A stretch of DNA of 64,000 nucleotides from JAOUEA01 sp963821925 (lineage in GTDB: Bacteria; Actinomycetota; UBA4738; HRBIN12): assembly GCA_963821925.1 (NCBI GenBank), contig CAWGFO010000001.1, positions 310,001-374,000 of the forward strand, written 5' to 3'. Below, piece by piece: positions 16,624-24,720 of the stretch (position 1 is the first letter of the stretch; each line of letters starts with the position of its first letter). The notes under the pieces were generated by a model, which did no database searches, was not told the DNA's origin, and saw only the letters and a program-made list of their open reading frames with translations. The position numbers and the translations under genes are program-made.

Positions 16624-16641
16624 GCGAAGCGGCCGCACGGC

Positions 16642-17240
16642 TCAGGCCGCCAGGATCCTGCGGACCTCCGCATCGATGAACGCCGCGTAGATCGCCTCGC
16701 CCTCCGCGGACAGGTGGTAGCGGTCGTCGGCGAACCAGTGCGGGTGCCCCGTGGAGTACGCGTACCAGCGGATCACCCACACGTTGTCGTAGGTGCTCGC
16801 GCACGCGTTCAGGATGCCGTTGTTCGCCGCCTGCCAGTCGCGCGGGACCTTGTTCGTCACGAGGAAGACGCGGCGCAACGGGCCCGCGATCGCGACGGCC
16901 TGATCGCAATCGGCCGGGTCGATCGGGCCGTTCGTCCCGAGGTGGACGATCACGCGCTTCGCGAGGATGCCGTCCTCCTTCAGGCGCTGCACGACCGCCA
17001 CGCCTTCGGAGAACTGCCGCCCGACCTTCGCGTGGACATGGGTGTCGTAGCCGTTCAGATCGTCCTTCGCCGAGAGCATGATCGAGTCGCCGACCCCGAC
17101 GCGGCCGCCCGGGATCGGCCGCGCGACGGCGGCGTGAGCGAGGCGAGCAGGGCGAGGCCGGCGAGCATCGGGAGGAGGGCTCGCCGTCGGCCACCGATAC
17201 GGCCGCCCGGGGTATGGTCGTCGTCGGAACGCTTCCCCAT
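16642..17240 (-). CDS. SGNH-type hydrolase/acyltransferase domain protein, frameshifted
   Basis: The protein needs one frameshift near 17125-17138 to be complete. The 5' part gives a basic start and a membrane segment ('ALLPMLAGLALLASLT'). In the next frame come 'RVGVGDSIML' (SGNH block I with the catalytic Ser), 'VIVHLGTNGPID' (block III, GxN) and 'DDRYHLSAEG' (block V, DxxH). It resembles the C-terminal SGNH domain attached to OafA/YrhL-type acyltransferases, so it may act on surface polymers outside the membrane. TATGGT lies seven bases before the ATG at 17240, and that ATG overlaps the ATG of the divergent lipoprotein gene (CATG). Only residues after the shift form an unbroken 145-residue frame. 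Confidence 0.7.
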
Positions 17241-18352
17241 GACGCCGACCATACGCCGCTCTGCCGTCGTTCTCCTGATCTCGCTGCTCGCCGCGTGTTC
17301 CGGATCGGCGAGCACAGCTCCCAGCAGCACGGCCACCACCCCGTCCGCGTCACCGTCGGGCACCGGGACGCCGACGGTGTCAGCCTCGGCCTCGCCCAGC
17401 GAACCGGCGACCACCGCGTTGCAGGCGGTCGGCCCGGTGCCGACGCGCACGTACGCGCTGCTCGGCACCTCGGACGGGTCGCTGCTCATCGCGTCCAACG
17501 ACGGGAGGATCGTCACGCGCGTCGACCCGACGTCGGGGGAGGTGCTCGCCCAGCGGGACCTCGGCCATGGAGGTGAGCTCGCGGCCGTCGAGGCCGGCGA
17601 CGCGATCTGGGTCCTGCACCGATCGAAGGAGGGCGCGCGCCTGATCGGTGTCGGCGCCGCAGACGCTCGCGATCCAGTACGGGCGAGCGTTCGCGTCGAC
17701 GGCCGACGGGACTCGCCGCGGCCGACGGACACCTCTGGCTCGGCGTGGGCTCATCCCTCGTTGAGATCGATCCCGGCATCGGGCAGCACGATCGGGCGAG
17801 TGCGACTGATCGGACAGGGTCGACCTGGTGGCAGGCGACCCGGACAGCGGGCTCCTGTACGTCACGCTCGAGGGACCCGTTCGGAAGGATCAGGCGCCCG
17901 CTCTTCGAACTGGACGGATCGACGGGCGAGGTTCGTCGCGAACGCGTGGGCGGGCTACGCCGATCTGAACGGCGTCTCTCACCTCGTGCCGGCGCCGGAC
18001 GGGGTCTGGGTGGGCGAGCCGACGGGGATGATGGGCACGCTCGGCTTCTATGCGACGAGCGACTCGGCGGATTCTCGTCCCGCCCCGCGGGCGTCGACGA
18101 GGGCACGGACGGCCACGGCATGATCTTCGGCTCGAACTCGATCACCGGCGCGTACGCCGGGAGTCACCTGTGGGTCGCGTATCCGGGGAGGGAACGGTCA
18201 CCTGTGCCGATGCGCGGACGGGCCGCACGCTCGGGACGCTCACCGACGGATCGCCTCCCGGGAGCGCGGACATCGTCACGGTCGGCGACCGGCCGATGAC
18301 GATCGTCGGCTCCACCCTGTACTCGATCGACGAGGAGATCGCCTGTTCGTAA
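17239..18352 (+). pseudogene. Lipoprotein with beta-propeller-like repeats, broken by several frameshifts
   Basis: The start is a clear lipoprotein signal ('AVVLLISLLAACSGSAST', lipobox LAAC) and a Ser/Thr linker. The body then switches frame at least six times. 'LLGTSDGSLLIASNDGRIV' is in frame with the start, 'DGHLWLGVGSSLVEID' in the second, 'VAGDPDSGLLYVTLEGPV' in the third, 'PLFELDGSTGEV' back in the second, 'GYADLNGVSHLVPAPDGVWV' back in the first, 'NSITGAYAGSHLWVAYPG' in the second and 'GTVTCADARTGRTLGTL' in the third, to a stop at 18352. The pieces are collinear and look like YncE/NHL-type propeller repeats. Either a decaying gene or poor sequence; the intact protein would be surface-anchored. 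Confidence 0.65.
17248..17253 (-). promoter_or_regulatory. -10 box of the SGNH gene
   Basis: TATGGT on the minus strand, seven bases before the ATG at 17240; it lies inside the first codons of the divergent lipoprotein gene. Confidence 0.5.
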
Positions 18353-18366
18353 ACAGACGCGGCTCC

Positions 18367-18372
18367 TAGGGT
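18367..18372 (+). promoter_or_regulatory. -10 box of the second ECF sigma gene
   Basis: TAGGGT seven bases before the GTG at 18380, the spacing seen for other leaderless starts in the window. Confidence 0.45.
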
Positions 18373-18379
18373 GTCCATG

Positions 18380-18904
18380 GTGCAGATGGATACCTCCCTT
18401 CCGGTGGCGGTCGTCGTCACGTCCCCGCAGCTTCCGTCCTTCGAGGTGCTGTTCGCCGAGGAACGAGACCGGCTGTACTCGGCCCTCTGGCTGATCACCC
18501 GCGATCGCCACGAAGCGGAGGACATCGCGCAGGACGCCTTCGTGCGTGTGCTGGAACGCTGGGACAGGGACGGTGCCCCCGACGACCCCACCGCCTACCT
18601 CTTCCGCACGGCGATGAACGTGCTGCGCAATCGGCGGCGACGGGCGGCCGTGGCACTCCGCCACGCGGTCTCGCGATCGGAGTCCCGCGATGTACTCGAG
18701 GCCGTCGAGACGCGCGACGTCGTGATGCGGGCGCTGGGCGCCCTGACGCCCAGGCAGCGCGCCGCCCTGGTCCTGACGGATCTCCTCGAGATGCCGTCGG
18801 ACGACGCCGCCGCGGCCTTGGGGGTCCGTCCGTCGACCGTCCGCGTGCTCGCCGCCCGCGGACGAGCCACCCTCTCCACCGAGATCGGAGCCACCGATGG
18901 ATGA
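18380..18904 (+). CDS. ECF RNA polymerase sigma factor (SigE/SigM-like)
   Basis: A 174-residue ECF sigma factor. Region 2 is 'RLYSALWLITRDRHEAEDIAQDAFVRVLERW' in several short blocks ('DIAQDAFVRV' is the core-binding part), and region 4 is 'LTPRQRAALVLTDLLEMPSDDAA' followed by a helix-turn-helix ('VRPSTVRVLAARGRATL'). The start could be GTG 18371, ATG 18377 or GTG 18380; the last fits a TAGGGT box seven bases upstream. Its stop at 18902-18904 overlaps the start region of the next gene (ATGGATGA), so it is coupled to a putative anti-sigma protein. Confidence 0.9.
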   Translation: MQMDTSLPVAVVVTSPQLPSFEVLFAEERDRLYSALWLITRDRHEAEDIAQDAFVRVLERWDRDGAPDDPTAYLFRTAMNVLRNRRRRAAVALRHAVSRSESRDVLEAVETRDVVMRALGALTPRQRAALVLTDLLEMPSDDAAAALGVRPSTVRVLAARGRATLSTEIGATDG

Positions 18905-19789
18905 CAGCAAGCACCTGCTCGAGCGAGCACAGGCACAAGCCCCCGAAGCCGGCTTCGACCTGGGCGGACGTTCGTGACTCGACGCGGACACCGCGAGCGA
19001 CGTCGCCGGGTCGGCGGTGCGGTCGTCGGGTTGGGCCTCACCGTTGCGATCGTCGCCGGCGCGGCGTTCGCCATGGCCTCGAGCGGAGACCGGCCCGCAG
19101 GCGCGACGCGCGGCGGGAGGTCGCTGCCGGCTCCACACACCGTCCCGCTCGGGCCCGGTGAGTACTCCTACCAACTGATCCGCTACCCGTGCGAGCCCTG
19201 CGGCAAGGACACGTTGTACGCCGAGTCCTGGTGGGCCCTCGACGGCTCGGGCCGGATCAACGTCATGGAGCAGCACAACTACGGGATCCAGGAAGGCACG
19301 TTCGGGCCCGGCGAGTTCCCCGACGAGGGCGACCTCTCCGCGTTCCCGACCGAGCCGAGCGCCCTCGAAGCCTTCCTCCTCGAGCGGAGCAGCAACGACG
19401 GCGCCTCACCCCGGCCCGACGTGACACCCGCCCCGGGGACGCCGGTCGAGGAGGGCCAGATGTGGCTCGCGATCCGCGACTACCTCGGGTCGACCCAGTA
19501 TCTGAACGCGACGCCCGAGCTCCGGGCCGCGATGCTGCAGGTCCTGTCGCGGGTTCCGATGGTGCGGGTCGAGACCGGCGTTGCCGACCCTCTCGGTCGC
19601 CCGGCGAACGTGCTGCGCTTCCACGCGTACGACGCCGACGTCGAGGTCTTCGCCGACCCGACCACGGGGGACTTCATGGCGATGAGCGAGGACGGTGTGA
19701 CCACGATCCTCGTGGAGAACGCTGGCATCGTCGGCGACGACCATTCGAGCCCGCACGGGGACCTGCGGACGGTGCCCGCCTCAGCCTGA
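18897..19789 (+). CDS. Putative anti-sigma/membrane-anchored protein, one frameshift
   Basis: From the ATG at 18897 the protein starts 'MDDSKHLLERAQAQAPEAGF', a typical cytoplasmic head of a sigma-linked membrane protein, then stops at 18975-18977. The following frame, entered at about 18974, encodes a basic stop-transfer ('HRERRRR'), a membrane helix ('GLGLTVAIVAGAAFAMAS') and about 220 extracytoplasmic residues ('GPGEYSYQLIRYPCEPCG', 'LRFHAYDADVEVFADPTTG'). One indel near 18965-18975 joins them. Alternatively GTGA at 18974 could restart translation. The position behind an ECF sigma gene suggests control of that factor; no zinc-finger motif is present. Confidence 0.65.
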
Positions 19790-19822
19790 CGCCGCCGCGG
19801 GGGCACGAGCCGGCTCCTCCCG

Positions 19823-20158
19823 TCAGTCCGACGCCAGGACCCACATCTCCTTGAACGGCGTGGTGAAGTGCCAGGTTGTCTCCAGACCCGGGGGGATCGA
19901 GAAGAGGTCCCCGACGCTCAGATCGAGGGTCGGTCCTCCGGCGATCTCGATGCGGACCGAGCCCTCCAGGATGATCGCGACCTCGCGTTGCTCGGGCGTC
20001 CAGGTGATCGGTTCGCCCGCGTCGGTGTACTTCGTCATGCCGGCCACGACACCGTCGGCGTGCACCAACTCGTGCATGACGGTCCCGGGCACCTCCGGGT
20101 CCGGCACCCAGGCATCGGTCGAGGTGTTCGAGACGAACACACCGGGATGAGGCTCCAT
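19823..20158 (-). CDS. Small cupin-domain protein
   Basis: A 111-residue single-cupin protein. The two cupin motifs are blurred, but the beta pattern is clear: 'VAIILEGSVRIEIAGGPTLDLSVGDLFSIPPGLETTWHF', read here in short pieces (the GDLFSIPPG turn and 'ETTWHF' are characteristic). Such proteins often bind a metal and modify or sense small molecules; only some of the usual His/Glu ligands are visible, so activity is uncertain. AAGGAG seven bases before the ATG at 20158 fixes the start. It lies downstream of tRNA-Ser(CGA), separated by a strong hairpin. Confidence 0.83.
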   Translation of the reverse strand: MEPHPGVFVSNTSTDAWVPDPEVPGTVMHELVHADGVVAGMTKYTDAGEPITWTPEQREVAIILEGSVRIEIAGGPTLDLSVGDLFSIPPGLETTWHFTTPFKEMWVLASD

Positions 20159-20185
20159 GGCGATCTCCTTCCGCTCCACCGACGC

Positions 20186-20218
20186 GAGGCGGGCGCGGGA
20201 TGATCCCGCGCCCGCCTC
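20186..20218 (-). terminator. Perfect 16-bp inverted repeat, probable tRNA-Ser terminator
   Basis: The two arms (GAGGCGGGCGCGGGAT and its exact complement) flank a single base at 20202. It lies 18 bases beyond the 3' end of tRNA-Ser(CGA), between it and the cupin gene. There is no T-run, as is common for actinobacterial hairpin terminators. Confidence 0.65.
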
Positions 20219-20236
20219 GATCGGAGTCCATCGTTG

Positions 20237-20326
20237 CGGAGGCGGCAGGATTTGAACCTGCGAGAGACGGATTAGGCCCCTAACCGCTTTCGAGGCGGTC
20301 CCATTCGGCCGCTCTGGCACGCCTCC
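20237..20326 (-). tRNA. tRNA-Ser (anticodon CGA)
   Basis: A 90-base class II tRNA: acceptor GGAGGCG with CGCCTCC, anticodon loop CTCGAAA, long variable arm, T-arm GGTTCAAATCC, discriminator G. CCA is not encoded (GCAA follows), unlike the tRNA-Ser at 16521. It decodes UCG. Confidence 0.95.
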
Positions 20327-20333
20327 GTCGACG

Positions 20334-20362
20334 AGTCTAGCGGGCGATATCCGCGGCCCCAA
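20334..20362 (-). promoter_or_regulatory. Promoter of tRNA-Ser(CGA)
   Basis: On the minus strand TTGGGG (20362-20357) and TAGACT (20339-20334) are 17 bases apart, and TAGACT ends seven bases before the mature tRNA. The -10 box overlaps the stop codon of the upstream acetyltransferase gene. TAGACTCGTCGAC is identical to the sequence before tRNA-Ser(GGA). Confidence 0.65.
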
Positions 20363-20795
20363 GGTCAGCCGCGCTCGGTCCGAGCGTCTTCACGAAGCGG
20401 TCGAGCCGTTCGTCGAGATCGTAGCCGGCCGTAGTCCAGAATCCCGCGGCGTGATCGTGACCGCGGAGCACGAGGATCGAGACCCGGCGACAGCCGGCTT
20501 CGCGCAGTCGGCGTTCGCCCTCGGCGACCAACGCGGACGCGATGCCGGCGCGACGCGATGCCGGCGCCACCACCAGGCGGTAGAGCCCACCGCGCCAGCC
20601 GTCCCAGGCCACGATCAGCGTCCCGACCACCGCGCCGCCCTCGACCGCGAGCAGCAGGTCCGACGTGGGGTGCGCGAGCAGTCGTTCGAGGGATGCCTCG
20701 TCGTCGGTCGCGCTCTCGGCCGCGTCCGAGGTCCGCCAGAGCGCCAGCACGTCGGCCAGGTCCGAGCGGGCGCCCTCGCGGAGCTCCACGCTCAC
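20337..20795 (-). CDS. GNAT family N-acetyltransferase
   Basis: A 152-residue single-domain GNAT. Motif A is 'YRLVVAPASRRAGIASALV' with the pyrophosphate loop RRAGIA, and motif B is 'GFWTTAGYDLDERLDRFVK'. The acceptor is unknown. It starts at a GTG (20795) that overlaps the tadA stop as GTGA, so it is translationally coupled to tadA and probably the last gene of that operon. Its own stop codon forms part of the tRNA-Ser promoter. Confidence 0.88.
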   Translation of the reverse strand: MSVELREGARSDLADVLALWRTSDAAESATDDEASLERLLAHPTSDLLLAVEGGAVVGTLIVAWDGWRGGLYRLVVAPASRRAGIASALVAEGERRLREAGCRRVSILVLRGHDHAAGFWTTAGYDLDERLDRFVKTLGPSAADLGAADIAR

Positions 20796-21247
20796 CGCCG
20801 ATCGCGGAAGAACGACCGCAGGAGATGGCCGCACTCGTCGGCGAGCACGCCGCCCGTAAGCTCGGTCCGGTGGTTCAGGCGTTCGTCCTGCACGAGATTC
20901 CCGAGCGATCCGGTGAAGCCCGCCTTCGGGTCGATGGCCCCGAACACGACGCGGTCCACGCGGGCGAGCACGATCGCCCCCGCACACATCGCGCATGGTT
21001 CGAGCGTCACGTAGAGCGTGCAGCCCTCGAGGTGCCACGTGCCGGTCGCCGCGGCCGCGTCGCGCAGGGCCAGCACCTCGGCGTGCGCCGTCGGGTCGTG
21101 GTGGCGCTCCCGTCCGTTCCCGGCGGCGGCCACGACCTCGTCGCCGCGCACGATCGCGCATCCCACCGGGACGTCGTCCCACTCGAGGCATCGGTGCGCC
21201 TCGTCGAGCGCGAGGGTCATGAACCGCTCATCAGTAGTCTGGTCCAT
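20792..21247 (-). CDS. tadA: tRNA-specific adenosine deaminase TadA
   Basis: A 151-residue zinc deaminase of the cytidine deaminase fold. The zinc ligands and catalytic Glu are in 'PTAHAEVLAL' (HAE) and 'TLEPCAMCAGAI' (PCxxC). TadA converts A34 of tRNA-Arg(ACG) to inosine so that one tRNA reads CGU, CGC and CGA; a tRNA-Arg(ACG) gene is present at 58861. The ATG at 21247 lies one base after the stop of the metallopeptidase gene, so the two are probably co-translated. Confidence 0.95.
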   Translation of the reverse strand: MDQTTDERFMTLALDEAHRCLEWDDVPVGCAIVRGDEVVAAAGNGRERHHDPTAHAEVLALRDAAAATGTWHLEGCTLYVTLEPCAMCAGAIVLARVDRVVFGAIDPKAGFTGSLGNLVQDERLNHRTELTGGVLADECGHLLRSFFRDRR

Positions 21248-21248
21248 A

Positions 21249-21596
21249 CTAGTAGGCGTCGATCTCGAGCAGCCGCTCGTCGCTGATGCCGAAATGGTGC
21301 GCCAGCTCGTGCGCGACGGTATGCGACACGACGCGTTGGATCCGTTCCTCGTTGAACGCGCCCTCGCGTTCGATCGGGTGCTTGAAGAGCGTGATCCGGT
21401 CGGGCATCACGTTCGTGTAGTTGCCGCCCCGCCGGAGCAGCGGCACGCCCTCGTAGAGGCCGAGCAGGTGCTGCCCCGGAGGCGACTCGTCCTCGACGAA
21501 GAGCTCGACGTTGTCGAGGCGCTCGTGCACCCAGTCCGGGAGCGCATCGACGGCCTCGGCGACCATCTCCTCGAAGCGTTCCTGACTGAGCCACAT
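21249..21596 (-). CDS. Minimal zincin-like metallopeptidase (MMP-like)
   Basis: A 115-residue protein of the short metallopeptidase family found in many Actinomycetota. The zinc motif is HELAHHFGISD (HExxHxxGxxD). The N-terminal half begins 'MWLSQERFEEMVAEAVDALP' and contains 'NVELFVEDESPPGQHLLGLYEG', also typical of the family. Its substrate is unknown. The start at 21596 is backed by TACGCT seven bases upstream; the open frame further upstream shows no similarity. It leads directly into tadA. Confidence 0.88.
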   Translation of the reverse strand: MWLSQERFEEMVAEAVDALPDWVHERLDNVELFVEDESPPGQHLLGLYEGVPLLRRGGNYTNVMPDRITLFKHPIEREGAFNEERIQRVVSHTVAHELAHHFGISDERLLEIDAY

Positions 21597-21603
21597 GTCA
21601 TGC

Positions 21604-21609
21604 AGCGTA
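21604..21609 (-). promoter_or_regulatory. -10 box of the metallopeptidase-tadA operon
   Basis: TACGCT on the minus strand, seven bases before the ATG at 21596; leaderless geometry. Confidence 0.5.
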
Positions 21610-21694
21610 CCCCCGGTTCGCGCGAGGGCCGTCTCCGGGAAGAGACTCCACGGATGCGTGAACCGTTCGCCGGCCGGGGTGCGACAGAGTGGGC

Positions 21695-22231
21695 ATGAGC
21701 GACGTGCGCGGTCCGGCCACGACCGATCAGGATCTGATCCGCGCCGTGCGCGAGGGTGACGCCGCCGCATTGCGTTCGCTGTACGACCGACACGCCCCCT
21801 GGCTCACGATCCGGCTCGCCCGTCGCTGCGCCGATCCGGCGATCGTCGAGGAGGTCGTGCAGGACACCTTCCTCGCCGTGTGGCGGGGCGCAGGGCGGTA
21901 CCGGGGCCAGGGCGAGGTGGCCGCCTGGATCTGGGGGATCGCGATCAGGCGGCTGATCGACCGGCTGCGGAAACATCGCTCGGCGTCCCGGCTCGTGGGT
22001 CGTCCCGACCCCGAGCCCTCCGCCGAGGAACTGGTCCTGTTGGGCATCGAACACGGCGACCTCGCATCGGCGATGGACGGGCTTTCGCCGGAGCTGCGCG
22101 CGGTGATCCAGGCGACGGCCCTGGACGGCCTGACGACCCGTGAGGCCGCGCACCTCCTGGGGATCCCTCGAGGCACCGTCAAGACCAGGCTCATGCGGGC
22201 CCGGCGCGAACTACGGGAGGCATTGGCATGA
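21695..22231 (+). CDS. ECF RNA polymerase sigma factor
   Basis: A 178-residue ECF sigma factor. Region 2 contains 'ALRSLYDRHAPWLTIRLARR' and 'IVEEVVQDTFLAVWRGAG'; region 4 contains 'GLSPELRAVIQATALDGLTT' and the DNA-binding helix 'IPRGTVKTRLMRARRELR'. Start is ATG 21695 or the GTG six bases upstream. Its TGA overlaps the ATG of a zinc-finger anti-sigma gene (ATGA), and three ABC exporter genes follow, so it probably controls this operon. Confidence 0.93.
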   Translation: MSDVRGPATTDQDLIRAVREGDAAALRSLYDRHAPWLTIRLARRCADPAIVEEVVQDTFLAVWRGAGRYRGQGEVAAWIWGIAIRRLIDRLRKHRSASRLVGRPDPEPSAEELVLLGIEHGDLASAMDGLSPELRAVIQATALDGLTTREAAHLLGIPRGTVKTRLMRARRELREALA

Positions 22232-23046
22232 GCTGGCACGTCCTGGAACCGACGATCGACGCGTACGTGACCGGACGGCTCGACGACGCCTCGGCCTTCT
22301 CGCTGGAGGCCCACGTCCTGACCTGCTCGGTGTGCCGCGACGCGCTCTCGGCCCGCGCCGGCGCCGATCGACACGAGCGGATCTGGACCGGGGTCCGCGA
22401 TGCGATCGAGCGGCCGAAGATCGGCGTCGACGAGCGCGCGCTGATCGCGATCGGGATCCGGGATGACATCGCGCGCCTCCTGGCCGCGACGCCCGTCCTG
22501 CGCACGTCGTGGCTCGGGGCGGTGGCCGCGACCCTCGCCTTCGCGGTCCTCATGTCGCGGACGACCGGCAGCGACGTACTCCCGTTCCTGGCACTGGCCC
22601 CGCTCGTTCCGGTCGCGGGGGTGGCGGTCGCGTTCCGGCGGCCGGCCGACCCGGCGTGGGAGCTCGGGCTCTCGACCCCGGTCGGCGGCTTCAGGCTGAT
22701 GCTGATCCGGGCCGCCGCGGTCTTCGCGGTCTCCGTGACCCTCGCTGGCCTGGCGGTCCTGGCGCTACCGTCGCTCGGATGGACCGCGGCGGGGTGGGTG
22801 CTGCCCGCGTTCGCCCTCACGGTGCTCACGCTGGCGTTGTCATCGACCTCGATACCCGCCGCGACCGCAGCCGGCATCGTGGCGGGCGGGTGGGCGTCGG
22901 CGGTGCTGGTGGCGGACCGACTCGCGAGGGAGCCGCTCGCTCCGTTCGGCTCGACCGCCCAGGTCGGGTTCGCCCTGCTCGCGGTCGCATCGACGACGAT
23001 CCTGATCGCCCGGCACACCTCATTCGAACGTCCCTCGCAGATCTGA
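22228..23046 (+). CDS. Zinc-finger anti-sigma factor with integral membrane domain
   Basis: A 272-residue protein. The N-terminal anti-sigma domain carries the zinc-binding pattern H-x3-C-x2-C ('EAHVLTCSVC'). A helical linker follows, then about six membrane segments ('AVAATLAFAVLMS', 'PFLALAPLVPVAGVAVAF', 'AAAVFAVSVTLAGLAVLAL' and others). The finger holds the sigma factor at the membrane until a signal releases it; that is known for the family. It is coupled to the sigma gene by ATGA. Confidence 0.9.
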   Translation: MSWHVLEPTIDAYVTGRLDDASAFSLEAHVLTCSVCRDALSARAGADRHERIWTGVRDAIERPKIGVDERALIAIGIRDDIARLLAATPVLRTSWLGAVAATLAFAVLMSRTTGSDVLPFLALAPLVPVAGVAVAFRRPADPAWELGLSTPVGGFRLMLIRAAAVFAVSVTLAGLAVLALPSLGWTAAGWVLPAFALTVLTLALSSTSIPAATAAGIVAGGWASAVLVADRLAREPLAPFGSTAQVGFALLAVASTTILIARHTSFERPSQI

Positions 23047-23057
23047 AGGAGGCACGC

Positions 23058-23927
23058 GTGGAGCAGGCAACGATCGACCTGACATCGCTCGACAAGCGCT
23101 TCGGCTCCGTCAGGGCCCTGGACGACGTCACGCTCGGGATCGGTCCCGGGGTGACGGGACTGCTCGGGCCGAACGGCGCCGGCAAGACCACGATGATGCG
23201 GATCGCGGCCACCGTGCTCGCGCCCGACGCGGGCACCGTCAGGCTCCTCGATCGCGATCCGACACGGTCGGACGACCGGGTGGAGATCCGCCGCCGCCTC
23301 GGCTACCTGCCGCAGGAACCCGGCTTCTACCAGCGGTTCACCGCGTTCGAGTTCGTGGACTACGTCGCGATCCTGAAGGAGCTGTCCGACCGTCGGGCAC
23401 GACACGACGAGGTCCGGCGGGTGCTCGAGGTGGTGGGACTCGGCGACGTGGCGACCCGCAAGGTGAAGGCCCTCTCGGGCGGGATGCGGAGCCGGCTCGC
23501 GTTCGCGCAGGCCCTCCTCGGCGGCCCCGACCTCCTGTTGCTCGACGAGCCGACGGCCGGGCTCGATCCCGGGCAGCGGCTGCGGTTCCGTGAGCTCGTC
23601 TCGAACCTGCCGGCTCGCCCGACGGTCCTCCTATCGACCCACATGACCGAGGACGTGACCGCGCTCTGCGAGCGGGTCGTCGTCGTCGCGGAGGGCCGCG
23701 TGCGGTTCGACGGCACACCGGAATCGCTCAGCGCGACCGCCCGGGGCCGTGTCTGGCTCGAGGGAACCGCCGACCCCCGCGCCGTGTTGTCGTGGCGGAT
23801 GGGCGACGGCCGCCACCGGCACATCGGCGATCCCCCGGCAGGCGCCGAGATGGTCGAGCCCACGATCGACGACGCCTACCTCCTGATGGTGGGCACGGCA
23901 CGTGACGAGCGGGGGGTGGCCGCATGA
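23058..23927 (+). CDS. ABC transporter ATP-binding protein
   Basis: A 289-residue ATPase. Walker A is GPNGAGKTT, the Q-loop lies in 'LGYLPQEPGFY', the signature is LSGGMRSR, Walker B is 'LLLLDEPTAGLDPGQ', and the switch His is in 'LLSTHMTEDV'. This is the DRR/NodI-like exporter type. The GTG start at 23058 has AAGGAGG four to five bases upstream. Its stop overlaps the ATG of the permease (ATGA). Confidence 0.93.
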   Translation: MEQATIDLTSLDKRFGSVRALDDVTLGIGPGVTGLLGPNGAGKTTMMRIAATVLAPDAGTVRLLDRDPTRSDDRVEIRRRLGYLPQEPGFYQRFTAFEFVDYVAILKELSDRRARHDEVRRVLEVVGLGDVATRKVKALSGGMRSRLAFAQALLGGPDLLLLDEPTAGLDPGQRLRFRELVSNLPARPTVLLSTHMTEDVTALCERVVVVAEGRVRFDGTPESLSATARGRVWLEGTADPRAVLSWRMGDGRHRHIGDPPAGAEMVEPTIDDAYLLMVGTARDERGVAA

Positions 23928-24720
23928 GCGCCGTGTCCGAACGGTCGCGCGGGCCGGTCGTCGTCGCCCTCGCGCGCACCGAAGGTCGGAAGCTGATCAC
24001 GCATCCGGTCTTCCTGGTCGGCGTGGGCATCGCGCTGGTGGGCTGCGCGAGCTTCGTGCAGGCGATCGCCACGCGGCCGCGGTCACCTGGGGAGAAGACG
24101 GTTGGACGGCGGCCGTCGGGGTCATGCTGCTCGGGGTCATGACGATGGTGACGACGAACCTCGCGGCGCTCCGCGACCGGCGTGCGCACACCCAGGAGCA
24201 GCACGCGGCGCTCCCGATGCGGCCGCCGGCCCGGACCTCGAGCTTGCTCGCCGCCACCCTCTGGCCGGCGGCGGTCGCGACCGTGATCCTCGGCGCGATC
24301 GTCGGCTTCGCGGCTATCAAGGAGATCGGGCTGAACGACGCGGAGACCGTGCATCTGGTCGAGCTCGTGGTCGCGTTGCTGCTCTTCGGCTCGATCGGCA
24401 TCGCGCTGGCGGCGTGGGCTCCGAGCCCCTTCGTGGCGCCGGTGCTCGCATGGGCCCTGCTCTTCGTGACGCCCGGCGAGACCCCGGCGAGCTGGCACAG
24501 CTTGTTGCCGTGGGCGACCCTCGGGTCGACCGAGCTCGCGCTGTGGCATCTCGCCTATCTCGCGGGGCTCACGGGGATCGTCGCGGTGATCGCGCTCGCG
24601 AAGACGAGCCGTCCGCGCACGCTGGTCGTTCCCGCGCTCGTGGCGGTGGCCGTCGTGGTGGCGTCCGCCGTCGTCATGCTGGACGGCGCCTGCCCCGCCG
24701 TGGGCCCATGCCTGCTCTGA
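23924..24720 (+). CDS. ABC transporter permease, one frameshift
   Basis: A roughly 265-residue permease once one frameshift near 24070-24080 is repaired. The first frame gives 'SERSRGPVVVALARTEGRKL' and a membrane helix ('PVFLVGVGIALVGCASFVQA'), then degenerates; the next frame continues 'AVTWGEDGWTAAVGVMLLGV' and five more membrane segments. ATG at 23924 overlaps the ATPase stop. The substrate is unknown; with the ATPase, the second membrane protein and the sigma/anti-sigma pair it probably forms a stress-controlled exporter. Confidence 0.75.

Noticed and set aside
18896..18977. A separate 26-residue peptide gene between the sigma and the membrane protein
   Set aside because: The short frame reads as the N-terminal head of the following protein; an indel is simpler, though GTGA re-initiation at 18974 cannot be fully excluded.
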